A stretch of DNA of 42,327 bases from Blastocatellia bacterium (GTDB taxonomy: Bacteria; Acidobacteriota; Blastocatellia; HR10; J050): positions 1 to 42,327 of the forward strand of contig JALSQX010000049.1 in NCBI GenBank assembly GCA_026985075.1, written 5' to 3'. The position numbers were made by a program, and so were the translations under genes. Position 1 is the first letter of the stretch. Each line of letters starts with the position of its first letter. The notes below the pieces were generated by a model, which saw only the letters and a list, made by a program, of their open reading frames with translations, searched no databases and was not told where the DNA came from. Shown one piece after another: positions 8,721 through 16,555 of the stretch.

Positions 8721-8748
8721 ATTATAGCAAAAAGTCAATTCACGTCAA
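8721..8748 (-). promoter_or_regulatory. Promoter of the PIN toxin-antitoxin operon
   Basis: On the minus strand TTGACG (8748-8743), 16 nt, then a perfect TATAAT (8726-8721). The predicted start of transcription is near 8714, almost on the GTG at 8713. Confidence 0.7.
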
Positions 8749-8828
8749 GAAAAGTCTGTTTGGATCTCAATGGGGCTGGTGGTCGAACTCACCGAAACTA
8801 TCTTTTGTCGTGAGAATCCGTGAGCAAT

Positions 8829-8930
8829 GAATGGCTCACAGAGTGCCACCGAAACGGCGGGATCGACACCGATCAAGGGGAGAAATCTGTGCGAATCCCG
8901 CCTCTGGCTGCGTGAATCTGTGAACAATGT
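8829..8930 (+). repeat. Module A repeat, copy 5 (degenerate ends)
   Basis: The core CGGCGGGATCGACACCGATC and its complement (AATCTGTG, then ATCCCGCC) are intact. The outer arms have diverged (GAATGGCTCACAGAG at left, GTGAACAATGTC at right). Confidence 0.75.
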
Positions 8931-9255
8931 CCCGCTCAGGCCCCGGAGCTCGTCTCTGGGGTCCGTTACCTCTCCCTAATAGCTCAGAACGTGACCCCTC
9001 CCCACAGACAAGCTGTGGGGGTTCCAGGGTAGAGGGAGAGGAGACCGTCTCACCAGCCGACACCGGACCCCTCCCTGCCGACCGAGCGGCGGAGCTCCCT
9101 GGAGAGGGAGGAGTGAGCTCCATGTGACTAGCTGACATCGTGATGCCTCCCCGCCGACCGAGCGGTGGAGCTTCCTGGAGAGGGGGAGGAAAAGCGCCGG
9201 GAACCAGCCAGCAACTGAGTCTCCCTGCCGACCGAGCGGCGGGGCTTCTCTCTGT
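8931..9255 (+). repeat. C hairpin followed by four B units with different stems
   Basis: A C hairpin (CCCCGGAG and CTCTGGGG, about 8939-8960) and the CTCTCCCTAATAGCTC tail are followed by B units at about 8988-9062 (stem ACAG/CTGTG), 9063-9138, 9139-9215 and 9216-9255 (stems CTGCCG or CCGCCG paired with CGGCGG or CGGTGG, loop accgag). The spacer motif CTAGCTGACATCGTG recurs at 7.75 kb. Confidence 0.75.
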
Positions 9256-9460
9256 GTTCATCCCGCCTTTGGCCGTGAAGATCTGTGGGCCATTCCTCCG
9301 CTCAAGCCCCGGAGCGGGCCTCCGGGGTTCGTTACGCTCCTCGCCGGTCACTGACCATGCCCCGGTCCCCGGTCCGACAAAGCCATATGCTTTTTCCGCT
9401 GCTGGCCGTGAAGATCTGTGGGCCGTTCCCCGCCTCTCGCTGTGAGGATTGGTGCCCGAC
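9252..9460 (+). repeat. Module A right-arm fragments and a C hairpin
   Basis: A right half of module A ends at 9295 (TTCATCCCGCC through ATCTGTGGGCCATTC). A C hairpin with loop CGGGC follows (about 9306-9328), then the GTCCCCGGTCCGACAAAGCC tail and further right-arm fragments (GGCCGTGAAGATCTGTGGGC, CCGCCTCTCGCTGTGAGG). These look like truncated copies. Confidence 0.65.
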
Positions 9461-9560
9461 ACCAGAGATTATTCGGCCGCGCAAAGCAGAGTTGGATGCC
9501 CTGCTGAGCCTCAAAGGACGCTGGATCTCCCCGAGCTTGCCCTATCCTGCATCATCCACA

Positions 9561-9619
9561 GTGATCTGATCACGCACCAATATTGCATGAGCTTATCCGA
9601 AATGATAAGATCATGCAAT
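9561..9619 (+). promoter_or_regulatory. Inverted-repeat operator upstream of the AbiE module
   Basis: A long inverted repeat spans 9582-9619. Outer arms ATTGCATGA and TCATGCAAT and inner arms CTTATC and GATAAG surround a 6-nt centre. A second short palindrome, GTGATCTGATCAC, lies at 9561-9573. AbiEi antitoxins are known to bind inverted repeats in their promoter and repress it; that role is inferred here from position. Confidence 0.7.
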
Positions 9620-9644
9620 GTATGAACCCGCGGGAGGAATCCAG

Positions 9645-10286
9645 ATGACGTTCGAACAGTTACTGCGGATCGTCGGGGACGAACCCCTTTTCGAGACGGG
9701 CTTTCTGCTTGCCGGCGATGAGGACCCTGCGACGTTGCGAGTGCAACTTTCCCGTTGGGTGAAAGCGGGCAAGCTGTTTCGTCTCCGCCGCGGGCTCTAC
9801 ATGCTGGCGCCGCCGTACCAGGGGGTGGCGCCTCATCCCTTTCTGGTCGCCAACCGACTGGTGCGCCCCTCTTATGTGAGTCTGGAAGCCGCCCTCGCTT
9901 ATTACGGTCTCATCCCGGAAGCGGTCTACACGGTGACCAGCGTCACTACCGGTCGGCCGGGGCGGCGGGAAACGCCGCTGGGGGCGTTCACCTATCGTCA
10001 CGTTCGGCCTCGGTTTTTCTTTGGTTACCGCCTGGAGGAGGTCGTGCCGGGCCAGCGCGCGTTTCTCGCCTCACCGGAGAAGGCGCTGTTGGACGTGGTG
10101 TACCTGCAACCGGAGAGCGATCTGGAGGCTTACCTGGAGGAGTTACGGCTGCAGAACCTAGAGCGCCTGGACCCCCGACGTTTGCGCCATCTGGCCGAGC
10201 GGATCGATTCGGCTAAGTTGCGCCGGGTGGTGGACATCATCCTGACCCGGCGCGAGCGGGAAGAGGAGGCGTACGAGCTTCTATGA
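9645..10286 (+). CDS. abiEi: AbiEi-type antitoxin (type IV toxin-antitoxin)
   Basis: From ATG 9645, preceded by GGGAGGAAT, the protein has 213 aa. The N-terminal winged helix-turn-helix (LRVQLSRWVKAGKLFRLRRGLYML) and the following block (HPFLVANRLVRPSYVSLEAALAYYGLIPE, ASPEKALLDVVYL) are typical of AbiEi/DUF4095-like antitoxins. These repress their own operon and counteract the cognate nucleotidyltransferase without a stable complex. The stop overlaps the next start by 4 nt. An upstream ATG at 9618 lies inside the inverted repeat and has no ribosome site, so it was not chosen. Confidence 0.9.
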   Translation: MTFEQLLRIVGDEPLFETGFLLAGDEDPATLRVQLSRWVKAGKLFRLRRGLYMLAPPYQGVAPHPFLVANRLVRPSYVSLEAALAYYGLIPEAVYTVTSVTTGRPGRRETPLGAFTYRHVRPRFFFGYRLEEVVPGQRAFLASPEKALLDVVYLQPESDLEAYLEELRLQNLERLDPRRLRHLAERIDSAKLRRVVDIILTRREREEEAYELL

Positions 10287-11104
10287 AGGACTACCTGACA
10301 GAGTTGGTGCGCGAGATGCCTTCTGGCTGGCAGGCGCGCAATCGGGTGCGGGAATATCTCCAGACCCGCATCCTGGAGGTGCTCCAACGGGAAGGCGCCA
10401 TGCGCCCTTTGGCCTTTCACGGGGACACGGCCTTACGGCTACTTTTTCAGGCTCCTCGCTACTCTGAGGATCTGGACTTCACGCTGGAGCGGCCGGAGGC
10501 GGGATATGATTTACGCAGGTACCTGCGAGCCATTCAGAGGGCTCTGGCGGCAGAAGGATATGAGATCACGCTGAAGGTCAACGACCGCAAGGTGGTGCAT
10601 AATGCCTTTGTCCGGTTTCGCGGCTTGCTTCACCAATTGCGGTTATCGGCTCACTCTGATGAAGTGCTGGCCGTCAAAGTCGAGGTAGACACTCAGCCTC
10701 CTGCAGGAGCGGGCCTGGAAATTACGCTGGTACGGCGTTACGTCACCTTGCGCCTGCAGCATCATGACAAGCCGACGCTGCTGGCGGGAAAGCTCCACGC
10801 TCTTTTGCAACGCCGGTATCTGAAAGGACGGGATGTGTACGACCTGATCTGGTTTTTGAGCGATCCGACCTGGCCGTCGCCCAACTTCACTCTCTTGAAC
10901 AACGCTCTTCGGCAAACCGGATGGTCGGGACCGGACGTGGGGGAAGCGAACTGGCGCGATGTGGTCTGGCAGCGACTCTCTCGGGCGTCCTGGCGTCGAG
11001 TGGTGGAAGATGTGCGTCCTTTTCTGGAGCGGGAAGCTGATGTGGCGCTGCTGACGCGGGAGAATCTGGAGCGGGTTTTGAAGCGATCTCCGCGGCCCTC
11101 ATAA
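10283..11104 (+). CDS. abiEii: AbiEii-type nucleotidyltransferase toxin
   Basis: This 273-aa protein is near the family's usual length. The nucleotidyltransferase motif is FHGDTALRLLF followed by SEDLDF (residues 45-66, D63/D65 catalytic). Further conserved parts are VKVEVD (131-136), LLAGKLHALLQR (167-177) and KGRDVYDLIWFL (181-192). AbiEii enzymes transfer nucleotides, tRNA being the known substrate of relatives, and cause growth arrest or phage abortive infection. One oddity: the usual Gly-Gly of the first motif is Gly-Asp (G47-D48). It forms an operon with the antitoxin through an ATGA overlap. Confidence 0.9.
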   Translation: MKDYLTELVREMPSGWQARNRVREYLQTRILEVLQREGAMRPLAFHGDTALRLLFQAPRYSEDLDFTLERPEAGYDLRRYLRAIQRALAAEGYEITLKVNDRKVVHNAFVRFRGLLHQLRLSAHSDEVLAVKVEVDTQPPAGAGLEITLVRRYVTLRLQHHDKPTLLAGKLHALLQRRYLKGRDVYDLIWFLSDPTWPSPNFTLLNNALRQTGWSGPDVGEANWRDVVWQRLSRASWRRVVEDVRPFLEREADVALLTRENLERVLKRSPRPS

Positions 11105-11159
11105 ATCCCGTTGTGCTTCGGTCGTTGAAGGACTCACCAATGGTCGCTTCCTGGTCTCA

Positions 11160-11256
11160 TTCCCCCAGATGCCCCGCAGCTCGCCTCCGGAGATCGTTAC
11201 CTCTCCCTAATAGCTCAGCACCTGACCCCTCCCCACAGACAAGCTGTGGGGCTTCC
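11160..11256 (+). repeat. C and B repeat modules
   Basis: A C hairpin variant (CCCCGCAG and CTCCGGAG) is followed by the TTACCTCTCCCTAATAGCTC tail and one B unit with stem CCCCACAG/CTGTGGGG. The B unit is cut after CTTCC by the next A module. The 55 nt between the abiEii stop and this block show nothing else. Confidence 0.75.
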
Positions 11257-11362
11257 AAGTAGCACACAGATCGGCACAGAAACGGCGGGAGCTACACGGA
11301 TAAACCAAACGAGGAAATCTGTGCTCATCCCGCCTTTCGCTGTGAGAATCTGTGGGCCGTTC
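11257..11362 (+). repeat. Module A repeat, copy 7
   Basis: Full-length copy with CGGCGGGAGCTACACGGAT in the left arm and AATCTGTGCTCATCCCGCC in the right arm, ending TGTGGGCCGTTC. It is inserted between a truncated B unit and two C units. Confidence 0.8.
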
Positions 11363-11600
11363 CCCGCTCAAGCCCCGGAGCTGGTCTCCGGGGTCCCTGA
11401 CTGGCCAGCTACTCCCACCGCCACGCCCATCGTCTCAGAATGCCCCGGAGCTCGCCTCCGGGGATCGTTACCTCTCCCTAATAGCTGTCACCTGACCCCT
11501 CCCCACAGATAACCGGTGGGGCTTCCTGGAGAGGGGGAGAGAAGACCCTCTCACTAGCCGACCACCTAACCCCTCCCCGCGGGCAAGCCACGGGGCTTCT
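11363..11600 (+). repeat. C-C-B-B repeat block
   Basis: Two C hairpins (loops CTGGT and CTCGC) with the same linker as at 2.85 kb are followed by two B units. Their stems are CCCCACAG/CGGTGGGG (one mismatch) and CCCCGCGG/CCACGGGG (one mismatch). With the preceding A module this repeats the order seen at 2705-3136. Confidence 0.75.
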
Positions 11601-11719
11601 GGAGGATCCATGCCCATCCATGTGCGGGGAACGGCCAGAGCCCGAAGTTCAACACTTCCCGTCCCCGGTCCAACAAAGCTCTGTGAATGATTCCCCACCC
11701 AGGCCCTGGCACTCGGTTT

Positions 11720-11747
11720 TTGAATGCAACTGAGAGGTTAATATGCT
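11720..11747 (+). promoter_or_regulatory. Predicted promoter of the TumA/TumE-like pair
   Basis: TTGAAT (11720-11725), 16 nt, then TATGCT (11742-11747). AGGAG at 11766-11770 serves the ATG at 11781. Confidence 0.45.
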
Positions 11748-11780
11748 ATGCTGTATTGTTGTCTCAGGAGATGAGAACAT

Positions 11781-12071
11781 ATGCGGAAAGTGACCCTTCG
11801 GTATAGCAAAACCTCCGAACCTTCTGCCGCCAAGGCCCACAAGGCCCTGCGAGAGGCGGTCCAGCAGGTGAGTGTGCAAGAAAGCATTCAGGCGCTAGTC
11901 CAGCAGTTGACACAATTTGAAGCGCAGTTTGGAATGAGCACCGTCGAGTTTTACACCAAATACCTGGCCGGGAGAATGGGTGACCGTCAAGCCGTCATGG
12001 AGTGGGCCGGGGCTTATGAGGAGTACATGTATCTTGTGCAGCGGTACGGCCACAAGATAGCCCAATCCTGA
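11781..12071 (+). CDS. Probable antitoxin of a TumE-like module
   Basis: This 96-aa, mostly helical protein (AKAHKALREAVQQVSVQESIQALVQQLTQFEAQFGMSTVEFY) has no clear DNA-binding motif. It is called an antitoxin because it is the first gene of a two-gene operon whose second product resembles TumE toxins and because the genes overlap by one base (TGATG). The segment FGMSTVEFYTKYLAGRMGDRQAVMEWAGAYE resembles a family of small partner proteins of such toxins. Function is inferred from context. Confidence 0.6.
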   Translation: MRKVTLRYSKTSEPSAAKAHKALREAVQQVSVQESIQALVQQLTQFEAQFGMSTVEFYTKYLAGRMGDRQAVMEWAGAYEEYMYLVQRYGHKIAQS

Positions 12072-12457
12072 TGAAGACGATCGACCAGTACTTTGACATC
12101 ATCGACAGCGCCATCCGCCACAGCGCCGTACAAGATGTGGAAATCACTTACACTGTGAGTAGTCCCACCTCGGGCACCATCAGCGCAAAATTGATGTTCC
12201 CAGACAACTCGCGCCTGGAGGTTTTTGAAAAAGTGATAATACGGGCTGACCGTCCCATAAAGGACAAGTATCGGTATCAGTATCTCAGAGCAAGACGCAC
12301 AATCTTCCGCTATGACAATTCACCGCACCATCCCGGATTGCCGAACTTTCCCCACCACAAGCACATGGGACGTAGGGTTGTGGGAGCCACCGAACCTATG
12401 CTCGGCCAGGTCCTCAAGGAAATCGCAACGCTCCTGGAACGGGAAGGAACGACGTGA
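12071..12457 (+). CDS. TumE-like (DUF6516) putative toxin
   Basis: This 128-aa protein has the block YRYQYLRARRTIFRYDNSPHHPGLPNFPHHKH (residues 68-98), which I recognise as the signature of the TumE/DUF6516 toxin family. Conserved tyrosine, arginine and several histidines could form an active or metal-binding site. The biochemical activity is not known to me. It overlaps its upstream partner by one base and is the third two-gene module of the island. Confidence 0.7.
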   Translation: MKTIDQYFDIIDSAIRHSAVQDVEITYTVSSPTSGTISAKLMFPDNSRLEVFEKVIIRADRPIKDKYRYQYLRARRTIFRYDNSPHHPGLPNFPHHKHMGRRVVGATEPMLGQVLKEIATLLEREGTT

Positions 12458-12766
12458 GCCATACACCCGATGACCGGAACCGCACACCGGGCTGACGGTT
12501 CACGCTCGTTACTTCCCTCACGGACACGACCCGTTATCATCGATGTTCCGATCCAGGATGCTCCCCAACTCTGGCCCCCGCACCGTGGTCAACTGCGCCG
12601 TCCCTCATCCACCGCAAGAGCGAGACATCGCCCTGTAAAACCTCTCCGCTCATGGTTCCTCCTCATCCCTCTACGGCGCAAAACCGACGGACGGCAACAT
12701 CATACGCCGCCAGCGTTTCAGCGAGACCATATGGTCATATGCCCTCTCTGGCTCCGACTCAGGAGC
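12458..12766. other. Intergenic stretch without recognised gene
   Basis: I see no credible gene here. The only distinct element is a copy of the palindromic 14-mer ATATGGTCATATGC at 12729-12742, not next to a promoter-like sequence. The composition resembles degraded repeat or gene remnants. Confidence 0.4.
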
Positions 12767-12975
12767 GAAATAGCCCATCGATGCACACAGCGGGATGCTC
12801 ACTGATCAGCCAAGGAGGGAAATCCATGTAAATCCCGCTTTTCACTGTGATAATCTGTGGGCTATTCAGGAACGGCACACAGATCAACGCCGAAACGGCG
12901 GGATCACCACCGATCAACCAAAAGGGAAAATCTGTGCTCATCCCGCCTCTCGCTGTGAGAATCTGTGGGCCGTTC
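12767..12975 (+). repeat. Module A repeats, two tandem copies (8-9)
   Basis: Copy 8 (12767-12867) is diverged (CAGCGGGAT left, AATCCATGTAAATCCCGC right). Copy 9 (12868-12975) is close to consensus. A left-arm remnant (ACACCGAACCGGCGGAATC) continues to about 13010. Confidence 0.8.
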
Positions 12976-13055
12976 AACCCGACACCGAACCGGCGGAATC
13001 GGCACCCCTCCAGGCACTGTGGGAGTTCACCCGGGCACGGAAGGGAGTCATCCCC

Positions 13056-13084
13056 TTGCTATCTGCGGGCATGACGAATACACT
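13056..13084 (+). promoter_or_regulatory. Predicted promoter of the 97-aa / nucleotidyltransferase pair
   Basis: TTGCTA (13056-13061), a 17-nt spacer and TACACT (13079-13084) lie 50 nt upstream of the ATG at 13135. Confidence 0.45.
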
Positions 13085-13134
13085 GTATGGAGGATGGGTG
13101 AGAGCGACCCCCCACTCTGGAGAGACCGAGGGGT

Positions 13135-13428
13135 ATGAACGAGCACACTCCATCCCTCAATTCATCCTTTCGAATCGGACCGTTCGTCCTGCGACGTGGT
13201 CCCGAACCTCACCCTCATCTCGGGAACCTCTCGGACGAAGAGGCGGTCAATCAGGCTCTGGCGCTCATGGCCTTCTCGTTGAATCGACTGTGGGAATCCC
13301 TGGCCATTCAATTGAAAACGCAGGATGCCGAGCGGATTCATCGAGAGATGAGGAGACTCCTGGCCCAATGGGCGCAGACGGGGATGCGCTGGCGTCAATG
13401 GAGAGAGCAACATGGGGCCGATTCGTGA
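13135..13428 (+). CDS. Small protein, putative partner of the following nucleotidyltransferase
   Basis: I do not recognise this 97-aa protein. Its C-terminal two-thirds is helical and charged (SDEEAVNQALALMAFSLNRLWESLAIQLKTQDAERIHREMRRLLAQW). It is preceded by GAGGGG and overlaps the next gene by 17 nt, so translation is probably coupled. By analogy with neighbouring modules it could be an antitoxin, but no family evidence supports that directly. Confidence 0.65.
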   Translation: MNEHTPSLNSSFRIGPFVLRRGPEPHPHLGNLSDEEAVNQALALMAFSLNRLWESLAIQLKTQDAERIHREMRRLLAQWAQTGMRWRQWREQHGADS

Positions 13429-13972
13429 AGAAGCCATTCTTGATGTCATCCTGGAGAGCATCGCTGTAGCGCGCCAGGTGCGCCTCCCCCATATGTTGAT
13501 CGGCGCCCTCGCCCTGGTGCTCTGGGGCCAGCCGCGGGCCACGACCGATGTTGATCTCATGATCGGCGTCCGCCCCGACGCTTGGGAGCGAGTCAAACAG
13601 CGCGCGCAACAAGCCGGGTTTGTGATCGATGAGATCTGGGAGCAATATAATCCCATGCTCCGAGGGCGACAGATGCGATTTCACAAAAACAGAATCACCG
13701 TCGACTTTCTGGCGCCTCGCGATGAACACGATCAAGAAGCCCTTCGCCGACGGCGATGGAAATCGTTCGCTCATCATCGCCTGGCCGTCGTCGCCCCAGA
13801 CGATCTCATCTTGCAGAAGCTGAAGACAGGGCGACCTCGGGATCTGGACGATGCGGCCAGCATTCTGGAGCGGAGTCAAAAGATGATCGATTATGACTAC
13901 TTGCGAGCTTGGGCCAAGCGATTGCGAGTTGTGCAAGAGTTGGATTACCTGCTGAACCTCAGAGAACACTGA
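13412..13972 (+). CDS. Nucleotidyltransferase of the AbiEii/MNT superfamily
   Basis: This 186-aa protein has the pol-beta-type motif IGALALVLWGQPRATTDVDLMI (residues 30-51, D46 and D48 metal ligands) and a downstream acidic segment (ITVDFL). The first motif has Gly-Ala (G31-A32) rather than Gly-Gly. The second half (APDDLILQKLKTGRPRDLDDAASIL) matches the AbiEii/DUF6036-like group. A toxin-like tRNA or protein nucleotidyltransferase is plausible, but a housekeeping role cannot be excluded. Confidence 0.82.
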   Translation: MGPIREEAILDVILESIAVARQVRLPHMLIGALALVLWGQPRATTDVDLMIGVRPDAWERVKQRAQQAGFVIDEIWEQYNPMLRGRQMRFHKNRITVDFLAPRDEHDQEALRRRRWKSFAHHRLAVVAPDDLILQKLKTGRPRDLDDAASILERSQKMIDYDYLRAWAKRLRVVQELDYLLNLREH

Positions 13973-13993
13973 CGAGCTGCAGCTCCCTCACAG

Positions 13994-14207
13994 AAATAGC
14001 CCACGGATGAACACAGAAACGGCGGGATCTGCACGGATAAACCAAAAGAGGAAATCTGTGCGAATCCCGCCTCTGGCTGTGTCAATCTCTGGGCCGATTC
14101 AAATAGCCCACGGATCAACACAGAAACGGCGGGATCACCACAGATCAATCCCCCGGGAAAAATCTGTGCCCATCCCGCCTCTCGCTGTGAAGATCGGTGG
14201 GCCATTC
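13994..14207 (+). repeat. Module A repeats, two tandem copies (10-11)
   Basis: Both copies are near consensus. In copy 11 the complementary cores are GGCGGGAT at 14128-14135 with ATCCCGCC at 14172-14179, and CACAGAT at 14139-14145 with ATCTGTG at 14162-14168, around a 16-nt loop. They separate the toxin-antitoxin island from the trehalose operon. Confidence 0.85.
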
Positions 14208-14234
14208 CCCGCTCCTCAGCCACGCCATTCAGGG

Positions 14235-14263
14235 TTCACAGTCATGGCCATTGATGGTATACT
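14235..14263 (+). promoter_or_regulatory. Promoter of the trehalose operon
   Basis: TTCACA (14235-14240), a 17-nt spacer and TATACT (14258-14263), predicting a start near 14270. This supports ATG 14313 over the in-frame ATG at 14244, which lies in the spacer. Confidence 0.7.
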
Positions 14264-14312
14264 CGATTGTGGCCATCGACGAGGAGAACGATTTCACCAC
14301 AGGGTGGTCAAG

Positions 14313-15779
14313 ATGAATTTCAAAGAACTCTGCCCGGCCAGACTCGTTGTCGCGTCGAATCGAAGCCCTTACACTTTTCGCCAGATTGGGCGTTCGATGA
14401 AAGCGGAGCGAGCCATCGGCGGTCTGGTGGCTGCCGTAGAACCCGCCCTTTGCTTCCTCGGGGGCGTCTGGATCGGTTGGAGCGGCCGACCGCAGCACCA
14501 ACCGGAGCGCATGGCCGTCCCGCCCGATGATCCCAAGTACGAACTCCAGTTTGTCGCTCTCTCCAATGAGGAAATCAATCGCTACTACGAGGGGTTCGCC
14601 AATGGGGCTCTCTGGCCGCTCTGCCACTATGCTCTGGACAAGTGCGATTTCTCCCGCGAGCATTGGCAAGAGTATGCTGCCGTCAATCAAAAATTCGCCG
14701 CCGCCATCCTCCAAGAGCTTCGCCCTCAGGATGTCGTCTGGGTCCACGATTATCATCTCGCCCTCGTCCCCCAGTTCGTTCGGGCGGGCGCGCCTCAGGT
14801 TCGCATCGCCTACTTCTGGCACATTCCCTTCCCCAGCGTCGATCTGTTCCGAGCATTACCGTGGCGACAGGACGTCCTGCGAGGATTATTGAACAGCGAT
14901 CTCATCGGTTTCCACACTGAAACCTATGCCCGAAATTTCCTGGACTGTGCCGAGACCATACTGAACGTTCCTGTGGATCGGGAGAGAGGCACGGTCACCA
15001 TCGGGAACCGCACGGTGAAGGTCCGCGCCCTCCCGCTGGGGATCGACTTCGCCTACTGCCAGCAACTCGCCTCGTCGCCCGAAATGCAAGCCAAGGCCGA
15101 GACGATTCGCCGCGCCTTGAAATCGGAGATCGTAGCTCTGGGCGTGGAACGCCTCGATTACACCAAAGGCATTCTCGAACGGATGTGGGCCGTCGAACGA
15201 CTGCTGGAGAAATATCCCGATCTGCGCCATCGGTTCTCGCTGCTTCAAATCGCCGCGCCGAGCCGGACGAAGGTATCCGAGTATCGCCGCCTCAAACGGC
15301 TGGTGGACGAAACGATCGGTCGCATCAACGGTCGTTTCGCTCAATTGGACTGGGCGCCCATCACCTACTTCTACAAGGCCATCCCCCGCGCCGAGTTGAC
15401 GGCCTACTACCAGGCCGCCGACATGGCGCTGGTGATCCCCCTTCGCGATGGCATGAACCTGGTGGCCAAAGAATATGTGGCCTCCCGAACCAACGATGAA
15501 GGTATCATCATCCTCAGCGAGTTCGCCGGCGTCGCCGAAGAATTCGACCGGGAAGCCATCCTGGTGAATCCGTTCGACATCGAGCAAGTGGCCGAAGCCA
15601 TCAGGCAGGCCATCGAGATGGAGCCTTCGGAACGGCGCCGGCGCATGCACCGTTTGCGCGAGAAGGTCAAACGCCACGATCTCACCTGGTGGCTCCGGCG
15701 AATCCTCCGCGAGATCGCCTCTCTCTCAGAGAGCCGAGGAGCAGCCGAATCGCAGGTGATGCGCCATCGAGCTCCATGA
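14313..15779 (+). CDS. otsA: Trehalose-6-phosphate synthase (GT20)
   Basis: This 488-aa protein transfers glucose from a nucleotide sugar to glucose-6-phosphate. Visible family motifs are SNRSPY with the GGLVAAVEPAL loop (residues 15-46), VWVHDYHLALVP (143-153), FWHIPFPS (168-175), GVERLDYTKGI, and the C-terminal LRDGMNLVAKEYVA with the SEFAGVAEE donor-binding region. The ATG at 14313 has no clear Shine-Dalgarno sequence, but the promoter position favours it. It is the first gene of a four-gene operon and its stop overlaps the start of otsB (ATGA). The open frame extends upstream through the A repeats, which is not expected to be translated. Confidence 0.95.
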   Translation: MNFKELCPARLVVASNRSPYTFRQIGRSMKAERAIGGLVAAVEPALCFLGGVWIGWSGRPQHQPERMAVPPDDPKYELQFVALSNEEINRYYEGFANGALWPLCHYALDKCDFSREHWQEYAAVNQKFAAAILQELRPQDVVWVHDYHLALVPQFVRAGAPQVRIAYFWHIPFPSVDLFRALPWRQDVLRGLLNSDLIGFHTETYARNFLDCAETILNVPVDRERGTVTIGNRTVKVRALPLGIDFAYCQQLASSPEMQAKAETIRRALKSEIVALGVERLDYTKGILERMWAVERLLEKYPDLRHRFSLLQIAAPSRTKVSEYRRLKRLVDETIGRINGRFAQLDWAPITYFYKAIPRAELTAYYQAADMALVIPLRDGMNLVAKEYVASRTNDEGIIILSEFAGVAEEFDREAILVNPFDIEQVAEAIRQAIEMEPSERRRRMHRLREKVKRHDLTWWLRRILREIASLSESRGAAESQVMRHRAP

Positions 15780-16555
15780 ACATCACCGTCCCGCAACTCC
15801 TGGAACAGGTTCGCCGGTATGACCGCTTATTCCTTCTGCTCGATTACGATGGCACGCTGGTGCCCATTGCGCCCACTCCCGAGCGCGCGCGTCTCTCCCC
15901 CGATATGATCGATACGCTCGGCGCTCTGGCCGCCACCGAGAGCGTGCAACTGGCCGTGATCAGTGGCCGATCGCTGGCCGATCTCCGCCAACGAGTGCCC
16001 GTCGAAGGACTCTTCCTGGTGGGCGAACATGGTGCCGAGATCTGCACGCCCGCGGGTCAGCGACATTGGCTGGTCGATCCGGTGGCCATCCGGCCCGTCA
16101 TCGATCGACTGGCCACGCAAGCGGAAGCGGCTTTGGCCGGACTCACCGGCTGCCTGGTGGAGAACAAGACGTTGAGCCTGGCGTTGCATTACCGTCTAGC
16201 CGCACCGGCGGTGGCCCGGGAAGCCGTGACGCGCTTCGTTCGCCTCGGCGAAGCCCATGTTCGCGGCGGTCGGTTCCAATGGCTGCGAGGGAAACAGGTC
16301 ATCGAGCTGCGTCCGGCCGGCATTCACAAGGGGCGTGCCGTCGCCTTCCTCCTGGAGCAGTATTCGCGCCCCGGCGAGCATCCAATCTATCTGGGCGACG
16401 ATCGCACAGATGAGGATGCTTTTCGGGTGTTATCGGATGCCGGCATCACTATTCGGGTCTCAGCAGAGGAGAAATCGTCTCGGGCTCAGTACCGGCTGGG
16501 ATCACCGACGGAGGTTCATCAATTTCTCGATGGGTTGAGGAGGCAATATGGTTGA
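15776..16555 (+). CDS. otsB: Trehalose-6-phosphate phosphatase (HAD family)
   Basis: From ATG 15776 the protein has 259 aa. HAD motifs are DYDGTL (residues 23-28), ISGR with the LVGEHGAEI segment, K in KGRAVAFLL, and GDDRTDEDAF. It removes phosphate from trehalose-6-phosphate made by OtsA to give trehalose. The start overlaps the otsA stop by 4 nt, and its end overlaps the next gene by 8 nt, indicating tight translational coupling. A longer upstream frame exists but would overlap otsA extensively. Confidence 0.94.
   Translation: MNITVPQLLEQVRRYDRLFLLLDYDGTLVPIAPTPERARLSPDMIDTLGALAATESVQLAVISGRSLADLRQRVPVEGLFLVGEHGAEICTPAGQRHWLVDPVAIRPVIDRLATQAEAALAGLTGCLVENKTLSLALHYRLAAPAVAREAVTRFVRLGEAHVRGGRFQWLRGKQVIELRPAGIHKGRAVAFLLEQYSRPGEHPIYLGDDRTDEDAFRVLSDAGITIRVSAEEKSSRAQYRLGSPTEVHQFLDGLRRQYG

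Noticed and set aside
12470-12805. Plus-strand frame of 111 codons
   Set aside because: It has no ribosome site, unusual composition and runs into a module A repeat.
14007-14312. Longer N-terminus for OtsA
   Set aside because: The upstream frame reads through two A repeats and the operon promoter, so it cannot be part of the normal protein.
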